Assembly (NCBI GenBank): GCA_017449495.1
Contig: JAFTFO010000014.1
Span: forward strand, 62,001-126,000
Source: Prevotella sp.
GTDB lineage: Bacteria > Bacteroidota > Bacteroidia > Bacteroidales > Bacteroidaceae
Direction: 5' to 3'
Length of the DNA stretch: 64,000 bases
The notes under the pieces were generated by a model. That model ran no database searches. It had not been told where the DNA came from and saw only the letters and a program-made list of their open reading frames with translations. This document shows positions 62,833-64,000 of the stretch, in pieces (position 1 is the stretch's first letter; each line of letters starts with the position of its first letter). The translations under genes were made by a program, and so were the position numbers.

Positions 62833-64000
62833 TTGAAACCACTTTTACTTTTTTTGATGCTGTCAGCTTGTTGGCTGCCCTCTCATGCACAAGTTGATGC
62901 AAAACTGGAGGCTGAAGCGGCTGAGTACTCTGAGTGTAAACTAATAGATGACAGCAAGTACTCTGGCGAGAAAGCCCTGGAACTCACGGCAGACAACGCC
63001 CGAATTACCTTCACTTTCAACGCTACAGTCAGTGGCAAGTACAGTATCTTTATCGGCTATGACGGACTCTATGGCGCAAAGGTTGTCAACGTGACTGTCA
63101 ATGGTAATGTGATTAGTATTCAGGGTACAACCCAGCAGGAAGAATTGGAAGCAGGCACGTTCCTACTGAATGAAGGGGCCAATACCATTGAAATCACACC
63201 AAGCTGGACATGGTTCCGTATTGACTACATCCGTATTGTGGATGGAAGTTCGAGTGGCGTGCAGTTTGACGTTGCACAGGCTCCCGTCGATGCCAATGCA
63301 TCTGATGCAGCCAAGAAGCTTTATAGCTTTCTCTATGACAACTTTGGCAAGAAGACCATCTCTGGCATCATGACGGGTGACATGTCTTCGGCGAACGGTG
63401 ACGTGACGCAGCACGACGATGTGAAGGCTGTCTACGAGGCTTCAGGCAAATATCCTGCTCTCGTAGGTTTCGACTTTATGAATGCCACAGGTCAGTCGGC
63501 CGATAACAAAGCCTGGTTCAAGCAATACACCGAGGCAGCTTTAGAGTTGGCCAAGGACACCTGGCGTCGGGGCGGACTGCCTGCCTTCACCTGGCACTGG
63601 CGCGACCCCAATCGGGTGACAGATGCCTTCTATACCGCCGACTGCAGCTTCAAGATCTCCGATGCCCTGAATGGCGATGGCAGTTGGAATACGGAGTCGG
63701 AAATCTATCAGAACATCATTAGGGATATCGACCACATCGCCGATTACTTCCTCGCCCTACAGAGCGAAGGCATTGCCTGCATCTTCCGTCCGCTCCATGA
63801 GTGCAGCGGAGGCTGGTTCTGGTGGGGGCGCGAGGGGGCAGAGCCTTACCTAAAACTCTATCATCTGGTGTTCGACGAGATGGTCAACGTGAAGGGAGTT
63901 CACAACGTTATCTGGGTATGGAATGCAGGGGAGAACGATGCCGACTGGAATCCCGGTGACAACTATTATGACGTCGCTGCTCTGGATATCTATAATGCCG
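62833..64000 (+). CDS. GH26 beta-mannanase, 3' partial, with N-terminal carbohydrate-binding module
   Basis: Open to the window end (389 codons visible). The only start that keeps a signal peptide is TTG at 62833 (KPLLLFLMLSACWLPSHAQ after it); LSAC could also be a lipobox. Residues ~25-140 look like a CBM35-type module (YSGEKALELTADN, GYDGLYGAKVVNVTVNGN). The GH26 domain starts near residue 150 (LYSFLYDNFGKKTISGIMTG). Its acid/base Glu is in FRPLHECSGGWFWWG; the nucleophile Glu should be past the window end. Likely cuts mannans outside the cytoplasm. Confidence 0.85.
   Translation, partial: MKPLLLFLMLSACWLPSHAQVDAKLEAEAAEYSECKLIDDSKYSGEKALELTADNARITFTFNATVSGKYSIFIGYDGLYGAKVVNVTVNGNVISIQGTTQQEELEAGTFLLNEGANTIEITPSWTWFRIDYIRIVDGSSSGVQFDVAQAPVDANASDAAKKLYSFLYDNFGKKTISGIMTGDMSSANGDVTQHDDVKAVYEASGKYPALVGFDFMNATGQSADNKAWFKQYTEAALELAKDTWRRGGLPAFTWHWRDPNRVTDAFYTADCSFKISDALNGDGSWNTESEIYQNIIRDIDHIADYFLALQSEGIACIFRPLHECSGGWFWWGREGAEPYLKLYHLVFDEMVNVKGVHNVIWVWNAGENDADWNPGDNYYDVAALDIYNA

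Overview
The window reads as chromosome of a Bacteroidales bacterium close to Prevotella/Segatella, with moderate GC. The -7 promoter motif TAnnTTTG precedes many genes, in places with a -33 TTTG about 20 bases upstream. Other Bacteroidales signs are the BspA-type LRR protein, BACON domains, DUF4835, DUF3127, a Lys-type SerA, a membrane pyrophosphatase, and a recurring C-terminal tail on secreted proteins that resembles a type IX sorting tail. A pectate lyase, a GH5 endoglucanase and a GH26 mannanase suggest a gut or rumen plant-polysaccharide user. I see no rRNA, tRNA, CRISPR array, insertion sequence or prophage.

Layout. 1-2351: 3' part of a type III restriction subunit. 2352-3123: gene-free, with an 11/22-bp phased repeat array. 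3124-8671: pectate lyase, a 1215-aa LRR surface protein and a BACON lipoprotein. 8714-16674: galE facing a probable minus-strand operon lon-tgt-LptF/G permease-DEAD helicase-ispE. 16813-18910: tRNA methylase and nitrilase, facing a DUF3127 protein. 19081-25498: dnaN, exonuclease, DUF4835, recN and a TPR/pseudoprotease. 25543-28363: rarA-dnaB on the minus strand. 28473-33692: acidic unknown, hppA, double-domain phosphatase and M15 peptidase. 33733-40032: DUF1015, HIT, GH5 endoglucanase, serA, serC. 40300-47688: short FolK-like protein, M64 peptidase, TrmH methylase, EamA transporter, small HExxH protein, ligA, YD-repeat protein, OmpA lipoprotein. 47833: patatin. 48802-62114: ten-gene Ser/Thr kinase island, followed by trmD and the start of a GH26 mannanase.

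The kinase island is the best candidate for an undescribed system. It has four Hanks-type kinases, three of them membrane-anchored paralogues with HQD in place of HRD. With them are a PP2C phosphatase, FHA and degenerate FHA/zinc-ribbon proteins, a membrane FHA protein ending in a trypsin-like domain that lacks the expected catalytic residues, and exported BACON/TPR, beta-barrel and WG-repeat proteins. Gaps are at most about 40 bp, so one long transcript linking cytoplasmic phosphorylation to the envelope is likely, with trmD at its end.

A second theme is non-coding. Short A/G-rich direct repeats (AAAAGGTGAAAA type and relatives) sit at many gene borders and reach into coding sequence, where they supply start codons, stop codons and signal-peptide cores. 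Two intergenic regions carry arrays of unrelated sequences that share an 11/22-bp repeat register. Four genes have their start codon only 8-10 nt after a -7 box, which implies almost leaderless mRNAs.
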